Shown: one piece after another, positions 48,482 to 57,293 of the stretch
Layout: every line of letters starts with the position of its first letter
Numbering within the stretch: position 1 is the first letter of the stretch
Assembly: GCA_000828975.1 (NCBI GenBank)
Contig: AP014683.1
Coordinates: 2,809,700-2,873,699, forward strand
DNA length: 64,000 nucleotides
Direction: 5' to 3'
DNA from: Burkholderiales bacterium GJ-E10
Lineage (GTDB): Bacteria > Pseudomonadota > Gammaproteobacteria > Burkholderiales > Burkholderiaceae_F
The notes under the pieces: model-generated
What the model was told of the DNA's origin: nothing
The model's database searches: none
What the model saw: only the letters and a program-made list of their open reading frames with translations
Position numbers and translations under genes: made by a program

Positions 48482-49903
48482 TCAATACCGGTAGTGATCC
48501 GGTTTGTACGGCCCGTCCTTCTCGACGTCGATGTAGCGCGCCTGGGCGTCGGTGAGCTCGGTGAGCTGGGCGGCCAGCTTCTTCAACTGCAGGCGGGCGA
48601 CTTTCTCGTCGAGCTTCTTCGGCAGCACGTACACCCCCACCGGGTAGCGCTCGGTGTTCGTGAACAGTTCGATCTGGGCGATCACCTGATTGGCGAACGA
48701 CGAGCTCATGACGTAGCTCGGGTGGCCGGTGGCGCAGCCGAGGTTGACCAGACGTCCCTCGGCGAGCAGGATGATCCGCTTGCCGTCCGGGAAGATGATG
48801 TGATCGACCTGCGGCTTGATGTTTTCCCAGGTGTACTGTTTCAGCGAAGCGACGTCGATCTCGCTGTCGAAGTGCCCGATGTTGCACACGATCGCCTGGT
48901 CCTTCATGCGCTTCATGTGCTCGTGCCCGATGACATGGAAGTTGCCGGTCGCGGTGACGAAGATGTCGGCCTTGTCGGCCGCCTCTTCCATGGTGACGAC
49001 GCGATAGCCTTCCATCGCCGCCTGCAGGGCGCAGATCGGATCGATTTCGGTGACCCATACCTGCGCGGCCAGCGCACGCAACGCCTGCGCGCAACCCTTG
49101 CCGACGTCGCCGTAGCCGCAGACGACGGCGATCTTGCCCGCCACCATGACGTCGGTGGCGCGCTTGATGCCGTCGACCAGCGACTCGCGGCAGCCGTAGA
49201 GATTGTCGAACTTGCTCTTGGTCACCGAATCGTTGACGTTGATCGCCGGGAACTTCAGGCTGCCATCCTTGGCCATCTGATAGAGCCGCTTCACGCCGGT
49301 CGTGGTTTCCTCGGTCACGCCCCGGATCTGCGCCAAGCGCGTCGAATACCAGTGCGGTGCGGTCTTCAGGCGGGCGGCGATCGACGCGAAGAGCGCCTCC
49401 TCCTCCTCGTTGCCCGGATGCGAGATCACGGACGCATCGGTCTCCGCCCGCGCACCCAGGTGCAGCAGGAGGGTCGCGTCGCCGCCGTCGTCGAGAATCA
49501 TGTTGGTGTGGCCGCCGTCGGGCCACTCGAAGATGCGATGGGTGTAGTCCCAGTACTCCTCGACCGTCTCGCCCTTGCGCGCAAACACCGGCACGCCGGT
49601 CGCGGCGATGGCCGCCGCGGCATGGTCCTGGGTCGAGAAGATGTTGCAGGATGCCCAGCGCACCTCCGCGCCCAGCGCGCACAACGTCTCGATCAGCACC
49701 GCCGTCTGGATCGTCATGTGCAGCGAACCGGTGATGCGTGCGCCCCGCAGCGGCTTCTGCGCGGCGTATTCCTCGCGGATCGCCATCAGGCCCGGCATCT
49801 CCGTTTCGGCGATGCGGATCTCCTTGCGCCCCCAGTCGGCAAGACCCAGGTCGGCGACGGCGTGATCGGTGGAAGAAGAATTGGATTGCAGTACGGCGCT
49901 CAT
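48482..49903 (-). CDS. ahcY: S-adenosylhomocysteine hydrolase
   Basis: Splits SAH into adenosine and homocysteine, closing the methyl cycle. The 473-residue protein has the NAD-binding [16 protein letters not shown], the substrate motifs [30 protein letters not shown] and the C-terminal KPDHYRY with the cofactor-contacting Lys and Tyr. The ATG at 49903 has AAGGAGG ahead of it. A SAH riboswitch in the 5' leader should turn the gene on when SAH builds up. Followed by metF. Confidence 0.97.
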   Translation of the reverse strand: MSAVLQSNSSSTDHAVADLGLADWGRKEIRIAETEMPGLMAIREEYAAQKPLRGARITGSLHMTIQTAVLIETLCALGAEVRWASCNIFSTQDHAAAAIAATGVPVFARKGETVEEYWDYTHRIFEWPDGGHTNMILDDGGDATLLLHLGARAETDASVISHPGNEEEEALFASIAARLKTAPHWYSTRLAQIRGVTEETTTGVKRLYQMAKDGSLKFPAINVNDSVTKSKFDNLYGCRESLVDGIKRATDVMVAGKIAVVCGYGDVGKGCAQALRALAAQVWVTEIDPICALQAAMEGYRVVTMEEAADKADIFVTATGNFHVIGHEHMKRMKDQAIVCNIGHFDSEIDVASLKQYTWENIKPQVDHIIFPDGKRIILLAEGRLVNLGCATGHPSYVMSSSFANQVIAQIELFTNTERYPVGVYVLPKKLDEKVARLQLKKLAAQLTELTDAQARYIDVEKDGPYKPDHYRY

Positions 49904-49979
49904 GCTCGCGCCCTCCTTTCGTCGAAGCAGGTTCGCGAGCGCCGTTGCCCACTCCCGCGTACCGAGGCCGGGAAATCTC

Positions 49980-50060
49980 CGAGCCGAACCGGGCGGAAGC
50001 CGCTCCGAGCCTGGCCGCAGCGCACGGATGGCCATGCTCGCGGTCGCAGCGCTCCTCGGA
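49980..50060 (-). promoter_or_regulatory. S-adenosylhomocysteine (SAH) riboswitch
   Basis: On the minus strand the leader begins CCGAGGAGCGCTGCGACC (50059-50042), the hallmark first strand of the SAH aptamer, and continues to CCAGGCTCGGAGC (50014-50002) which closes the main stem. A second CGGTTCGGCTCGG segment follows and could form the expression platform. A perfect TATAAT -10 box lies at 50078-50073, placing the transcription start at the first base of the aptamer. Known SAH riboswitches switch ahcY and metF on; this arrangement is the same. Exact 3' limit is estimated. Confidence 0.9.
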
Positions 50061-50168
50061 ACGTATCGCGGGATTATACGGAAACCAGCGCGGAAACCAG
50101 CGTGAAATCGAGCGCGAAACCAAACCCCGAACCCTGCGCCGAATCGTGCGCGCGGTGCGCCGCGCCGA

Positions 50169-51443
50169 TCACGCCGCGGACCTGCCGCGCAGCGCCGCCA
50201 GGGCCTCCGCCGCCCACACCTCGTCGATCCGGCGCAACCCCAGCGCGGCGGGATCGATGCGGCCGACAATCCGGTTCTGCACGCCGCGCTCGCCGAGATC
50301 GACCACTTCGGGGATGATCCGCATCTTCGCGTTCAGGGAATAGAACACCTTGACCTTGGGTCGCAGGATGGCATCGGGATTGCTGTCGACCACGACCCCG
50401 ACGCGACCGCAGGCAAGGCGCACGATCGAGCCGATCGGGTACACCCCGACCGTCTTCACGAACGCCTGGAACACCGATTCGTCGAATTGCTCCTGCGCCC
50501 AGTCCGCCATGCTGCGCACGGCATCCGCCGGCCCCATCCCCAAGGATTCGCGATGCGGCCGCGGCGCGGTGAGGGCGTCGAAGGTGTCGCACACCGCCGC
50601 CATCCGTGCCATCCGGCCGATCTCTCCGCCTTTCAACCCGTGCGGATAACCCGTGCCGTCGTATTTTTCGTGATGATGCAGGCAGACGTCGAGCACGTCG
50701 GGGTCGGTGATCCCCATTTCGCCGAGCAATGCGTACCCCTCCACGGCATGCGCACGCACCGCGGCAAACTCGGCGTCGGTCAGCGCGCCGCGCTTGTTCA
50801 GGACCTGCGGCGCGACACGCGCCTTGCCGATATCGAGCAGCAGCCCGGCCAGCCCCGCCTTCCGGATGTGTTCCGCATCCATGCCCAGTTGCCGCGCAAG
50901 CGCTGCCATCGAGGCGCTGACCGCGATGGAATGCAGGTACGTGTAATCGTCGGCGCTGCGCAGCCGCGCCAGGCTGATCAGCGCGCCCGGATGCCGGACC
51001 ACCGACGCCATCACCTTGGCGGTGACCTCCTCGGCAAGATCCATGTCGATCGCGCTTCCGGACCGCGCCTCGGCAAACAGCCGGGACATGCCGGAGCGGG
51101 ACCGGGTCAGCAGGGACTTTGCCGCCGCCAGTTCTTCCGCGATCTCCACCCGGGGCTCGGGGACCGTCCGCGGCGCCACCGCCGCCCGGTCGAGGCGGGC
51201 ATCAATCTGTCGGCGCGCCTGGTCCGCCGTCACCACCGGGTGGACGCCGTCCGGCACGACGTCGACACCGCGCCCGGTGTCGATCCAGATCTGCCGGACT
51301 CCGCTTTCGCGCACCTTGGCGACCTCTGCCGGCGTCCGGCAGGCGAAGCGGCGACGCCAGAGCGCATGTTCCCACCACGAACCGCACAACTCGTGGACGA
51401 ACATGCCCGGGCGCAGATCCTCGACGGAGATTTTCTTCAGCAT
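50169..51443 (-). CDS. DUF3391/HD-GYP-type protein with degenerate HD motif
   Basis: A 424-residue cytoplasmic protein of the c-di-GMP phosphodiesterase class. The N-terminal DUF3391-like part starts [16 protein letters not shown]; the HD-GYP domain spans about 145-330 with [13 protein letters not shown] and [15 protein letters not shown], which keeps the GYP triplet. The HD doublet however reads LLLDIGK, with Leu203 where the metal-binding histidine is expected. This should weaken or abolish hydrolysis, leaving a possible c-di-GMP receptor role. It lies between ahcY and metK on the same strand. Confidence 0.88.
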   Translation of the reverse strand: MLKKISVEDLRPGMFVHELCGSWWEHALWRRRFACRTPAEVAKVRESGVRQIWIDTGRGVDVVPDGVHPVVTADQARRQIDARLDRAAVAPRTVPEPRVEIAEELAAAKSLLTRSRSGMSRLFAEARSGSAIDMDLAEEVTAKVMASVVRHPGALISLARLRSADDYTYLHSIAVSASMAALARQLGMDAEHIRKAGLAGLLLDIGKARVAPQVLNKRGALTDAEFAAVRAHAVEGYALLGEMGITDPDVLDVCLHHHEKYDGTGYPHGLKGGEIGRMARMAAVCDTFDALTAPRPHRESLGMGPADAVRSMADWAQEQFDESVFQAFVKTVGVYPIGSIVRLACGRVGVVVDSNPDAILRPKVKVFYSLNAKMRIIPEVVDLGERGVQNRIVGRIDPAALGLRRIDEVWAAEALAALRGRSAA

Positions 51444-51578
51444 GGGAGGCCGGCGGGGGTGAAACGTCTTCCGGCCAGCGTACCAAGCTTGGCGGGTTTT
51501 TGCGGGCGCCGATCGCGCGCAATCGGCGCCCAAACCCCGCCATTTCCGCGCCAGCCGCGCGGAAACGTCAGCAGACGC

Positions 51579-52754
51579 TCAAGCGGCCGCCTTGAGACCC
51601 GCGGCGTCGCGCAGGATGGGGGCGCGGTCGGTGCGCTCCCAGCTGAACCCCGGCTCGTCGCGGCCGAAGTGGCCGTAAGCCGCGGTCTTCTCGTATACGG
51701 GGCGCCGCAGGTCGAGCATGTGCACGATGCCCTTGGGCCGCAGATCGAAATGCTCCTGCACCAGCGCGGCGATCGCCTCGTCGGCGATCACGCCGGTCCC
51801 CGCGGTGTTCACGGTGATGTTGATCGGCTTGGAGTAGCCGATGGCGTAGCTCAACTGCACCTGGCAGCGCCTGGCCAGCCCGGCGGCGACGACGTTCTTG
51901 GCGACGTAGCGTGCCGCATAGGCGGCGGAGCGGTCGACCTTGGTCGGGTCCTTGCCGGAGAACGCGCCGCCACCGTGGGGGCAGGCACCGCCGTAGGTGT
52001 CGACGATGATCTTGCGTCCGGTGAGCCCGCAGTCGCCGTGCGGGCCGCCGATGACGAACCGGCCGGTGGGGTTGACCAGGTAGCGCGTGTCGCGGATCCA
52101 CTCCTTGGGCAGGACCGGTTTGATGACTTCCTCGATCACCGCTTCGCACAGCGTCTCGTGGGCAACGTCCGGATCGTGCTGGGTCGACAGGACGACCGTG
52201 TCGACCGAATGGGGCTTGCCGTCGACGTAGCGCAGGGTCACCTGCGACTTCGCATCCGGGCGCAGCCACGACAGCCGGCCGTCACGGCGCAGGTCGGCCT
52301 GACGCTCCACCAGACGATGGGCGTAATGGATCGCCGCCGGCATCAATTCCTGCGTTTCGTCGCAGGCGTAGCCGAACATCAGCCCCTGGTCGCCGGCGCC
52401 CTGATCGAGATCGAGACCTTTGCCTTCATCGACGCCCTGTGCGATGTCCGGACTTTGGCGGTCGTAGCAGACCAGGACGCCGCAGCCCTTGTAGTCCATG
52501 CCGTAGTCGCTGTTGTCGTAGCCGATGCGCTTGACGACTTCGCGCGCGATGCTCTGATAGTCGATGGTGGCATGGGTGGAGATCTCGCCGGCGAGTACCA
52601 CGAGGCCGGTCGTGACCAGGGTTTCCGCCGCGACGCGCGCGGAAGGGTCCTTCGCGAGGATCCCGTCGAGGACGGCGTCCGAGATCTGGTCCGCCACCTT
52701 GTCGGGATGGCCTTCGGATACGGACTCCGAGGTAAAGAGGTAGTCGCCCGCCAT
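51579..52754 (-). CDS. metK: S-adenosylmethionine synthetase
   Basis: Makes SAM from methionine and ATP. The 391-residue protein shows the MetK signatures [33 protein letters not shown] (adenosine site) and GGGAFSGKD (P-loop-like). ATG at 52754 gives the [11 protein letters not shown] opening; a longer frame would add ten residues. The 5' leader contains a SAM-II-like element and two hairpins near the ribosome binding site, so SAM feedback is expected. Divergent from two acyltransferase genes. Confidence 0.97.
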   Translation of the reverse strand: MAGDYLFTSESVSEGHPDKVADQISDAVLDGILAKDPSARVAAETLVTTGLVVLAGEISTHATIDYQSIAREVVKRIGYDNSDYGMDYKGCGVLVCYDRQSPDIAQGVDEGKGLDLDQGAGDQGLMFGYACDETQELMPAAIHYAHRLVERQADLRRDGRLSWLRPDAKSQVTLRYVDGKPHSVDTVVLSTQHDPDVAHETLCEAVIEEVIKPVLPKEWIRDTRYLVNPTGRFVIGGPHGDCGLTGRKIIVDTYGGACPHGGGAFSGKDPTKVDRSAAYAARYVAKNVVAAGLARRCQVQLSYAIGYSKPINITVNTAGTGVIADEAIAALVQEHFDLRPKGIVHMLDLRRPVYEKTAAYGHFGRDEPGFSWERTDRAPILRDAAGLKAAA

Positions 52755-52802
52755 AATCCTTGTCTCCGGGTCATGGGGCGCCATGACCGCCGGACGGCGG
52801 GT

Positions 52803-52885
52803 GGCGCTTTAGCAGGAATCACCGCCGGGCGGCACATGCCGGCTCCGACCCGGACCGCCCTGCAAGTTGACCGTTAAACCAGCGG
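52803..52885 (-). promoter_or_regulatory. candidate SAM-II-like riboswitch in the metK leader
   Basis: On the minus strand the segment reads CCGCT (52885-52881), then GGTTTAACGG, then TTGCA and GGGCGG, an inserted GC-rich hairpin, then GGTGATTCC and TGCTAAAGCGCC (52814-52803). TTTAAC, TTGCA, TGAT and GCTAAA are the conserved core blocks of SAM-II, in the right order. CCGCT can pair with GGCGG (stem P1), and GG after TTTAAC pairs with CC after GCTAAA where the reference has CC and GG, a compensating change. A TATATA -10 (52905-52900) puts transcription start about 8 bases before it. The hairpin insertion between P1 and TGAT, and a longer loop, differ from the reference form. Confidence 0.6.
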
Positions 52886-53011
52886 ATCCGTGCACCGAGT
52901 ATATAACGGCATCGTGGGGCGCATTACAGAAGTCCCGGGGGGAATCCGTCCGGAGCAGCGCAAACCCGCGATCCCGGCCTTCGAAAGGAATGCCGGTAGC
53001 ATCCCGTCCCT

Positions 53012-53869
53012 ATGCTGCTTTTCTTCCGGATCCTCGGCCTGCTGCCGCTGCGCGTGCTGCATGCGCTCGGCGCCATGCTCGGGTGGGTCGTCTATCGGAT
53101 TTCGCCGGGGTATCGCCGCCGCCTGCGCGAGAACCTGCCGCGCGATCTGCCGGACCGGCGCCGCACGCTGGCCCGCGCCGTCACGGAGGCCGGCAAGCAG
53201 GCGCTGGAGCTGGCCTGGGTCTGGACCCGTCCGCGGGAAGACCTCCTGGCGCGGGTCGAGACCGAAAACCCCGAGGTGGTCGAGGCGATCCTGGCACAGG
53301 ACCGCGCCGTGCTCATGCTCACCCCGCACCTGGGCTGTTTCGAGGCGATCGCGCAAAGCTACATGTGGAGTCCGACCGGACGACGGCGACCGATGCTGGC
53401 GCTCTATCGCGTGCCGCGCAAGGCCGTGCTGCGGCCGCTGTTCGAACTCGCGCGCAAGCGCAGCGGCCTGCTGCTGGCGCCGGCCGATCTGCACGGGGTG
53501 CGGCTGATGCTGCGCGCGCTGCGCAACCGGCAGGTCGTGGGCCTGCTGCCCGATCAGGTGCCGTCCCGCGGCGAAGGAGTGTGGGCGCCGTTTTTCGGGC
53601 GGCCTGCGTACACCATGACGCTGCCGGCGCGCCTGGCCATCGCGAACGATGCGGTCGTCGTGTCGGTGGTCGCGCTGCGGCGTCCGCGGGGAGCGGGATT
53701 CCGCCTGCGCTGGGAGCCGCTGACCGAGACGCTGACGGGTGATCCGGCGCAGGACGCGGCGGCGCTCAACCGGGAAATGGAGCGGCTGATCCGGCGCTGC
53801 CCGGAACAGTACCTGTGGAGCTACAACCGATACAAGGTGCCGGCGGGCGTGGAACCGCCCCTGCCATGA
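53012..53869 (+). CDS. LpxL/HtrB-family lipid A-type acyltransferase
   Basis: A 285-residue inner-membrane acyltransferase. A hydrophobic N-terminus (LLFFRILGLLPLRVLHALGAMLGWVVY) anchors it; the catalytic HX4E motif is HLGCFEA; further blocks are LLPDQVPSRGEGVWAPFFGRPAYTMTLPARLA and WSYNRYK. It probably adds a secondary acyl chain to lipid A or a related lysophospholipid. Next gene is a paralogue overlapping by four bases. Divergent from metK, as in many betaproteobacteria. Confidence 0.9.
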   Translation: MLLFFRILGLLPLRVLHALGAMLGWVVYRISPGYRRRLRENLPRDLPDRRRTLARAVTEAGKQALELAWVWTRPREDLLARVETENPEVVEAILAQDRAVLMLTPHLGCFEAIAQSYMWSPTGRRRPMLALYRVPRKAVLRPLFELARKRSGLLLAPADLHGVRLMLRALRNRQVVGLLPDQVPSRGEGVWAPFFGRPAYTMTLPARLAIANDAVVVSVVALRRPRGAGFRLRWEPLTETLTGDPAQDAAALNREMERLIRRCPEQYLWSYNRYKVPAGVEPPLP

Positions 53870-54741
53870 ACGCCGCCCTCGCCCGCCTCTGGATCGCACT
53901 GATCCTGCGCAGCGCCGGCTGGTCCGCTGCGGCGCGCCGGTGGCTTGCCGACCGCATCGGCGATCTGGCCGTGATTGCCGTGGCCCGGCGGCGGCGCATC
54001 GCCGAAGCGAACCTGCGGGCCTGTTTTCCGGATCTGGGCGAGGCCGAGCGGCGGGGCATTCTGCGCCGGATGTTCCGCAACGTCGCGCGCGGCGCGCTCG
54101 ATCACGGCGTCCTCTGGCGCGCACCGGCGGACGAGATCCGGCAGTTCGTTCGCGCCGAAGGCATGGAGCACCTGCGTTCGCCGGCGAATCGCCCCTTGCT
54201 GATGCTCGCCCCGCACTTCGTCGGTCTCGACGCCGGCGGCGCCCGCATCGCGCTCGAGTTCCGGGCGGTGTCGATCTATGCGCGCCAGTCCAACCCGGTA
54301 TGGGACCGCTGGCTGGCATTCGGCCGCGCGCGCTTCAACGAACCCCTGTTGGTCGCGCGCGGCGGCGCCGAGCTGCGCACCGCGCTGCGCGCGATGCAAT
54401 CGGGACTGCCGTTCTATTACCTGCCCGACATGGACACCGGCGACAGCAATTCGATCTTCGTGCCGTTCTTCGGCGTGGATGCCGCCACGTTGCCCATGGT
54501 GTCGCGGATCGCGCGCATGATCGGGGCGAAAGTCGTGATGACCGTGACGGAGCAGACGGCCGACGGCTACGTGCTGCACGTCGAACCGCCCTGGGAAGAC
54601 TTTCCCGGCGCCAGCGTCGAAGAGGACACGGCCCGCATGAACCGCCAGATCGAGCGCTGGGTGCGGCGCATGCCGGACCAATACCTATGGACCCACCGGC
54701 GCTTCAAGACCCGGCCGCCCGGCGCCGCGGGCATCTACTGA
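53866..54741 (+). CDS. second LpxL/HtrB-family acyltransferase
   Basis: A 291-residue paralogue of the previous gene. Shows the family pattern with HX4D (HFVGLDAGG) instead of HX4E, YYLPDMDTGDSNSIFVPFFGVDAATLPMVSRIARM and YLWTHRRFKTRP. Two secondary acyltransferases in tandem suggest hexa-acylated lipid A with two different secondary chains. The ATG overlaps the upstream stop by four bases. dapF, a frequent next neighbour, is absent here. Confidence 0.9.
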   Translation: MNAALARLWIALILRSAGWSAAARRWLADRIGDLAVIAVARRRRIAEANLRACFPDLGEAERRGILRRMFRNVARGALDHGVLWRAPADEIRQFVRAEGMEHLRSPANRPLLMLAPHFVGLDAGGARIALEFRAVSIYARQSNPVWDRWLAFGRARFNEPLLVARGGAELRTALRAMQSGLPFYYLPDMDTGDSNSIFVPFFGVDAATLPMVSRIARMIGAKVVMTVTEQTADGYVLHVEPPWEDFPGASVEEDTARMNRQIERWVRRMPDQYLWTHRRFKTRPPGAAGIY

Positions 54742-54952
54742 CGCGTGTACGCCGACCTCCGGCCCCGGGGGGAGTGCGCGACGGTGCCTGGAAACAGCGC
54801 CGCGATGACGCATGGCATTTCCGACGCCCTTTTTGCGGAAAAGCAGATTGACGTCCTGTTTTTTTCATGGCGATGGGGTTAGGATCGTCGCCGAGCCCCA
54901 CTGTCCCGGTCCCGGTGGCGTGGGTTTGATTCTTCCCTCATCGGAGAAAAAG

Positions 54953-55402
54953 ATGTTGAAAAAGGTGGGATTTTTGATCGCTGCGACCGTGTTGTCCGCA
55001 TCCGCACTTGCCGACGTTCCGAAGGACAAACCCACGATGAAGTTCACCTCGATTCCCATCGCGGAGAAGGTTCCGACAGCGCACCAGGTATTCCCCTACC
55101 GCAGCAAGGAGCGCGTCGTCGTCATCGTCGTCGATCCGATCGTTTGCGGCCAGGAGCCGAAGAACCCCCGGTTCTGGATCAAGGGCGACAAGATCGGGAT
55201 CGCCTATGACCTGACGCCGGCGCCGGCCGGGCGCCACCATCCGTGCACCGCCCATTCGACGTTCGATCTGCAGAACATTCCGGACCAGCATTTCTCCGTC
55301 GAATTCCACGACGGCAAGGAAGTGCGCACGGCGCACATGATGCGCTGCCCGAACATGTCGCCGGAGGGCGACGTGTGGGATTGCATGGTGCCGAAGCCCT
55401 GA
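54953..55402 (+). CDS. secreted 149-residue protein of unknown function with four cysteines
   Basis: A periplasmic protein: signal peptide KKVGFLIAATVLSASALA cleaved before DVP. The mature part has cysteines at 65, 98, 132 and 144, enough for two disulphides, and His-rich spots (HHPC, EFHDG). No recognised domain. The ATG has GGAGAAAAAG just ahead. Followed by a strong terminator, so it is a single-gene transcript; a TTGACG at 54848-54853 could be part of its promoter. Confidence 0.8.
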   Translation: MLKKVGFLIAATVLSASALADVPKDKPTMKFTSIPIAEKVPTAHQVFPYRSKERVVVIVVDPIVCGQEPKNPRFWIKGDKIGIAYDLTPAPAGRHHPCTAHSTFDLQNIPDQHFSVEFHDGKEVRTAHMMRCPNMSPEGDVWDCMVPKP

Positions 55403-55430
55403 TCCCGGCTTCCCGCGGGCAGCGGCGGGC

Positions 55431-55468
55431 GCGCGCGAGAATCAAACTTCTCGCGGGCGCTTTTTTTT
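55431..55468 (+). terminator. strong Rho-independent terminator
   Basis: GCGCGCGAGAA (55431-55441) and TTCTCGCGGGCGC (55448-55460) form a stem with loop TCAAAC, followed by eight Ts (55461-55468). It ends the four-cysteine periplasmic gene 28 bp past its stop. Confidence 0.9.
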
Positions 55469-55694
55469 GCCTGCGGGACTTGCAGGGCACGCGGAGCCGG
55501 CGTCGGATCGTTGATCTTGCGCAGGGCTTGCCGCGCCGATCGGGTGCCTTCGAGGACCATGCCGCCAGTTCGATTCAATCATTGCAGTAGGATTGCAACG
55601 TGGAAACGGTGACGGCAACAGCCCTGCTTGGCGCGCACTCCTCCGGCCGACGGACGGAAGTGTTCCGCTTGCTTGGGAAATGGGGGTTCGCGAC

Positions 55695-57293
55695 ATGGTT
55701 GCAGGGGATATTGCGGCAGCGCTCGGCATGGCGCCATCGAGCCGGTCCTTGCACCGGAACGGCCTGGCGCGGGCCGCCGTTCTTGCTGCGCTCCTGCCGC
55801 TGACGGCCTGCACCGTCGGTCCCGACTTCGTGCCGCCGGCCGCGCCGGCGGTGAAACACCTCGCCCCCGCATCGACGGCATCGCGGCTCTCGCCGGGAGC
55901 AGGCGAACCCGTGCAGCGATTCATCGAAGACCAGCCGGTCTCCGCCCAATGGTGGCGGCTGTTCCGCAATCCGGCGCTCGACCGCGTCGAGCGCGAAGCC
56001 CTCGCGGCCAGCCCCACGCTCGCCGCCGCGCGGGCGACCCTGGCGCAGGCGCGCGAAGCGGTCGCCGTCGCCCGCGGCGGCTACTACCCGCAGGTGGATC
56101 TCGCGGCTTCGGCCGAGCGGCAGAAGGGGCCGCCGTTCGCCCTCGGACTGTTGCCGTCGGCAAGCCAGGGGCTGCCGATCTTCAATCTCTATCAGGTCGG
56201 GCCTACCGTCAGTTTTCTGCCGGACGCGTTCGGTCTCACCGCGCGCACCGTGGAGGCGCAGCAGGCGCTCGCCGACACCCAGGAATACCAGCTTGCCGCC
56301 GCGCGGCTGACGGTCACGGGAAGCGTGGCGACGCAGGCCCTCGCGATCGCCTCGCTGCGGCGGCAGATCGAGGCGGTGCAGGCGATCGTCGCCGAAGACC
56401 GCAGAAATCTTGCCCTGGTACGGGAGGCGCGCGCGGCCGGACGCGCCAACCGCAGCGATGAACTCGCGGCGCAAACACAACTGGCGGAGGACCGCGCCGC
56501 GCTGCCGCCGCTGCGCGCGCAATGCAGCACGGCGCAGGATGCGCTCGCCGTCCTGGTGGGCAGGGCGCCCACGGCATGGGCGCCGCCGCGCTTCGATCTC
56601 GACGGGTTCACGCTGCCGGCCCGGCTGCCCGTGAGCCTGCCCTCGACCTTGGTGCGGCAGCGTCCGGACATCCAGGCGGCGCAGGCGCAACTGCATGCGC
56701 GCAGCGCCGCCATCGGCATCGCCACCGCGCAGATGTATCCGAGTTTCCCGATTTCGGCGTCGATCGGCACCGCGGCGCTGGCGGCGACGACCCTGGGCAC
56801 GTCGCGCAGCATCTTCTGGACCTTGGCCGGCGGTCTGACCGTGCCGATCTTCCACGGCGGCGCGCTCCAGGCGCAACGCCGCGCAGCGGTGGACGCCTTC
56901 CACGCTTCGCTGGCGGTGTATCGCCAGACCGTGCTGGCGGCGTTCGGACAGGTCGCCGACACCCTGCACGCGCTCGACGACGACGCCGCCTTCGCCGCCG
57001 CCGAACGGCGCGCGCTCGACGCCGCCAAGGCGGCGGCGGACCTGCAGCGCATCCGTTATGCGGCCGGCCGCGGCCGCGTGCTCGATCTGATCGAGGCGGA
57101 GCGCGCCGCACAGCGGGCGCGGATCGGCTACACCAATGCGCAGGCGCAGCGCGACCTCGACACCGCGAGGCTCTTCGTGGCCATGGGCGGAGGGTGGCAG
57201 GACTCCACCTTCGGCGCGTCCTTGTGCCCCGATTGCGGCCGGCGGCTGCGTGCCGGTCTCGCGGCGCCGCAACCCAGTAGAGGATCAAAATGA
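55695..57293 (+). CDS. outer-membrane efflux lipoprotein (NodT/OprM-like OMF)
   Basis: The outer-membrane channel of a tripartite efflux system, 532 residues. Signal peptide with lipobox LLPLTAC, then the two OEP repeats with FRNPALDRVEREALAASPTLAAARATLAQAREAV and RLPVSLPSTLVRQRPDIQAAQAQLHARSAAIGIATAQMYPSF, classical for OprM/NodT. Start at 55695 has GGGGG ahead; ATGs at 55680 and 55728 are in frame too. The last ~35 residues include CPDC and look like an extension. A TTGCA-N7-TGCAA repeat at 55582-55598 could bind a regulator. First gene of a five-gene operon, ATGA overlap with the next. Confidence 0.9.
   Translation: MVAGDIAAALGMAPSSRSLHRNGLARAAVLAALLPLTACTVGPDFVPPAAPAVKHLAPASTASRLSPGAGEPVQRFIEDQPVSAQWWRLFRNPALDRVEREALAASPTLAAARATLAQAREAVAVARGGYYPQVDLAASAERQKGPPFALGLLPSASQGLPIFNLYQVGPTVSFLPDAFGLTARTVEAQQALADTQEYQLAAARLTVTGSVATQALAIASLRRQIEAVQAIVAEDRRNLALVREARAAGRANRSDELAAQTQLAEDRAALPPLRAQCSTAQDALAVLVGRAPTAWAPPRFDLDGFTLPARLPVSLPSTLVRQRPDIQAAQAQLHARSAAIGIATAQMYPSFPISASIGTAALAATTLGTSRSIFWTLAGGLTVPIFHGGALQAQRRAAVDAFHASLAVYRQTVLAAFGQVADTLHALDDDAAFAAAERRALDAAKAAADLQRIRYAAGRGRVLDLIEAERAAQRARIGYTNAQAQRDLDTARLFVAMGGGWQDSTFGASLCPDCGRRLRAGLAAPQPSRGSK

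Noticed and set aside
49904-50168. A small protein gene in the ahcY leader
   Set aside because: Explained by the SAH riboswitch; frames there carry no ribosome binding site.
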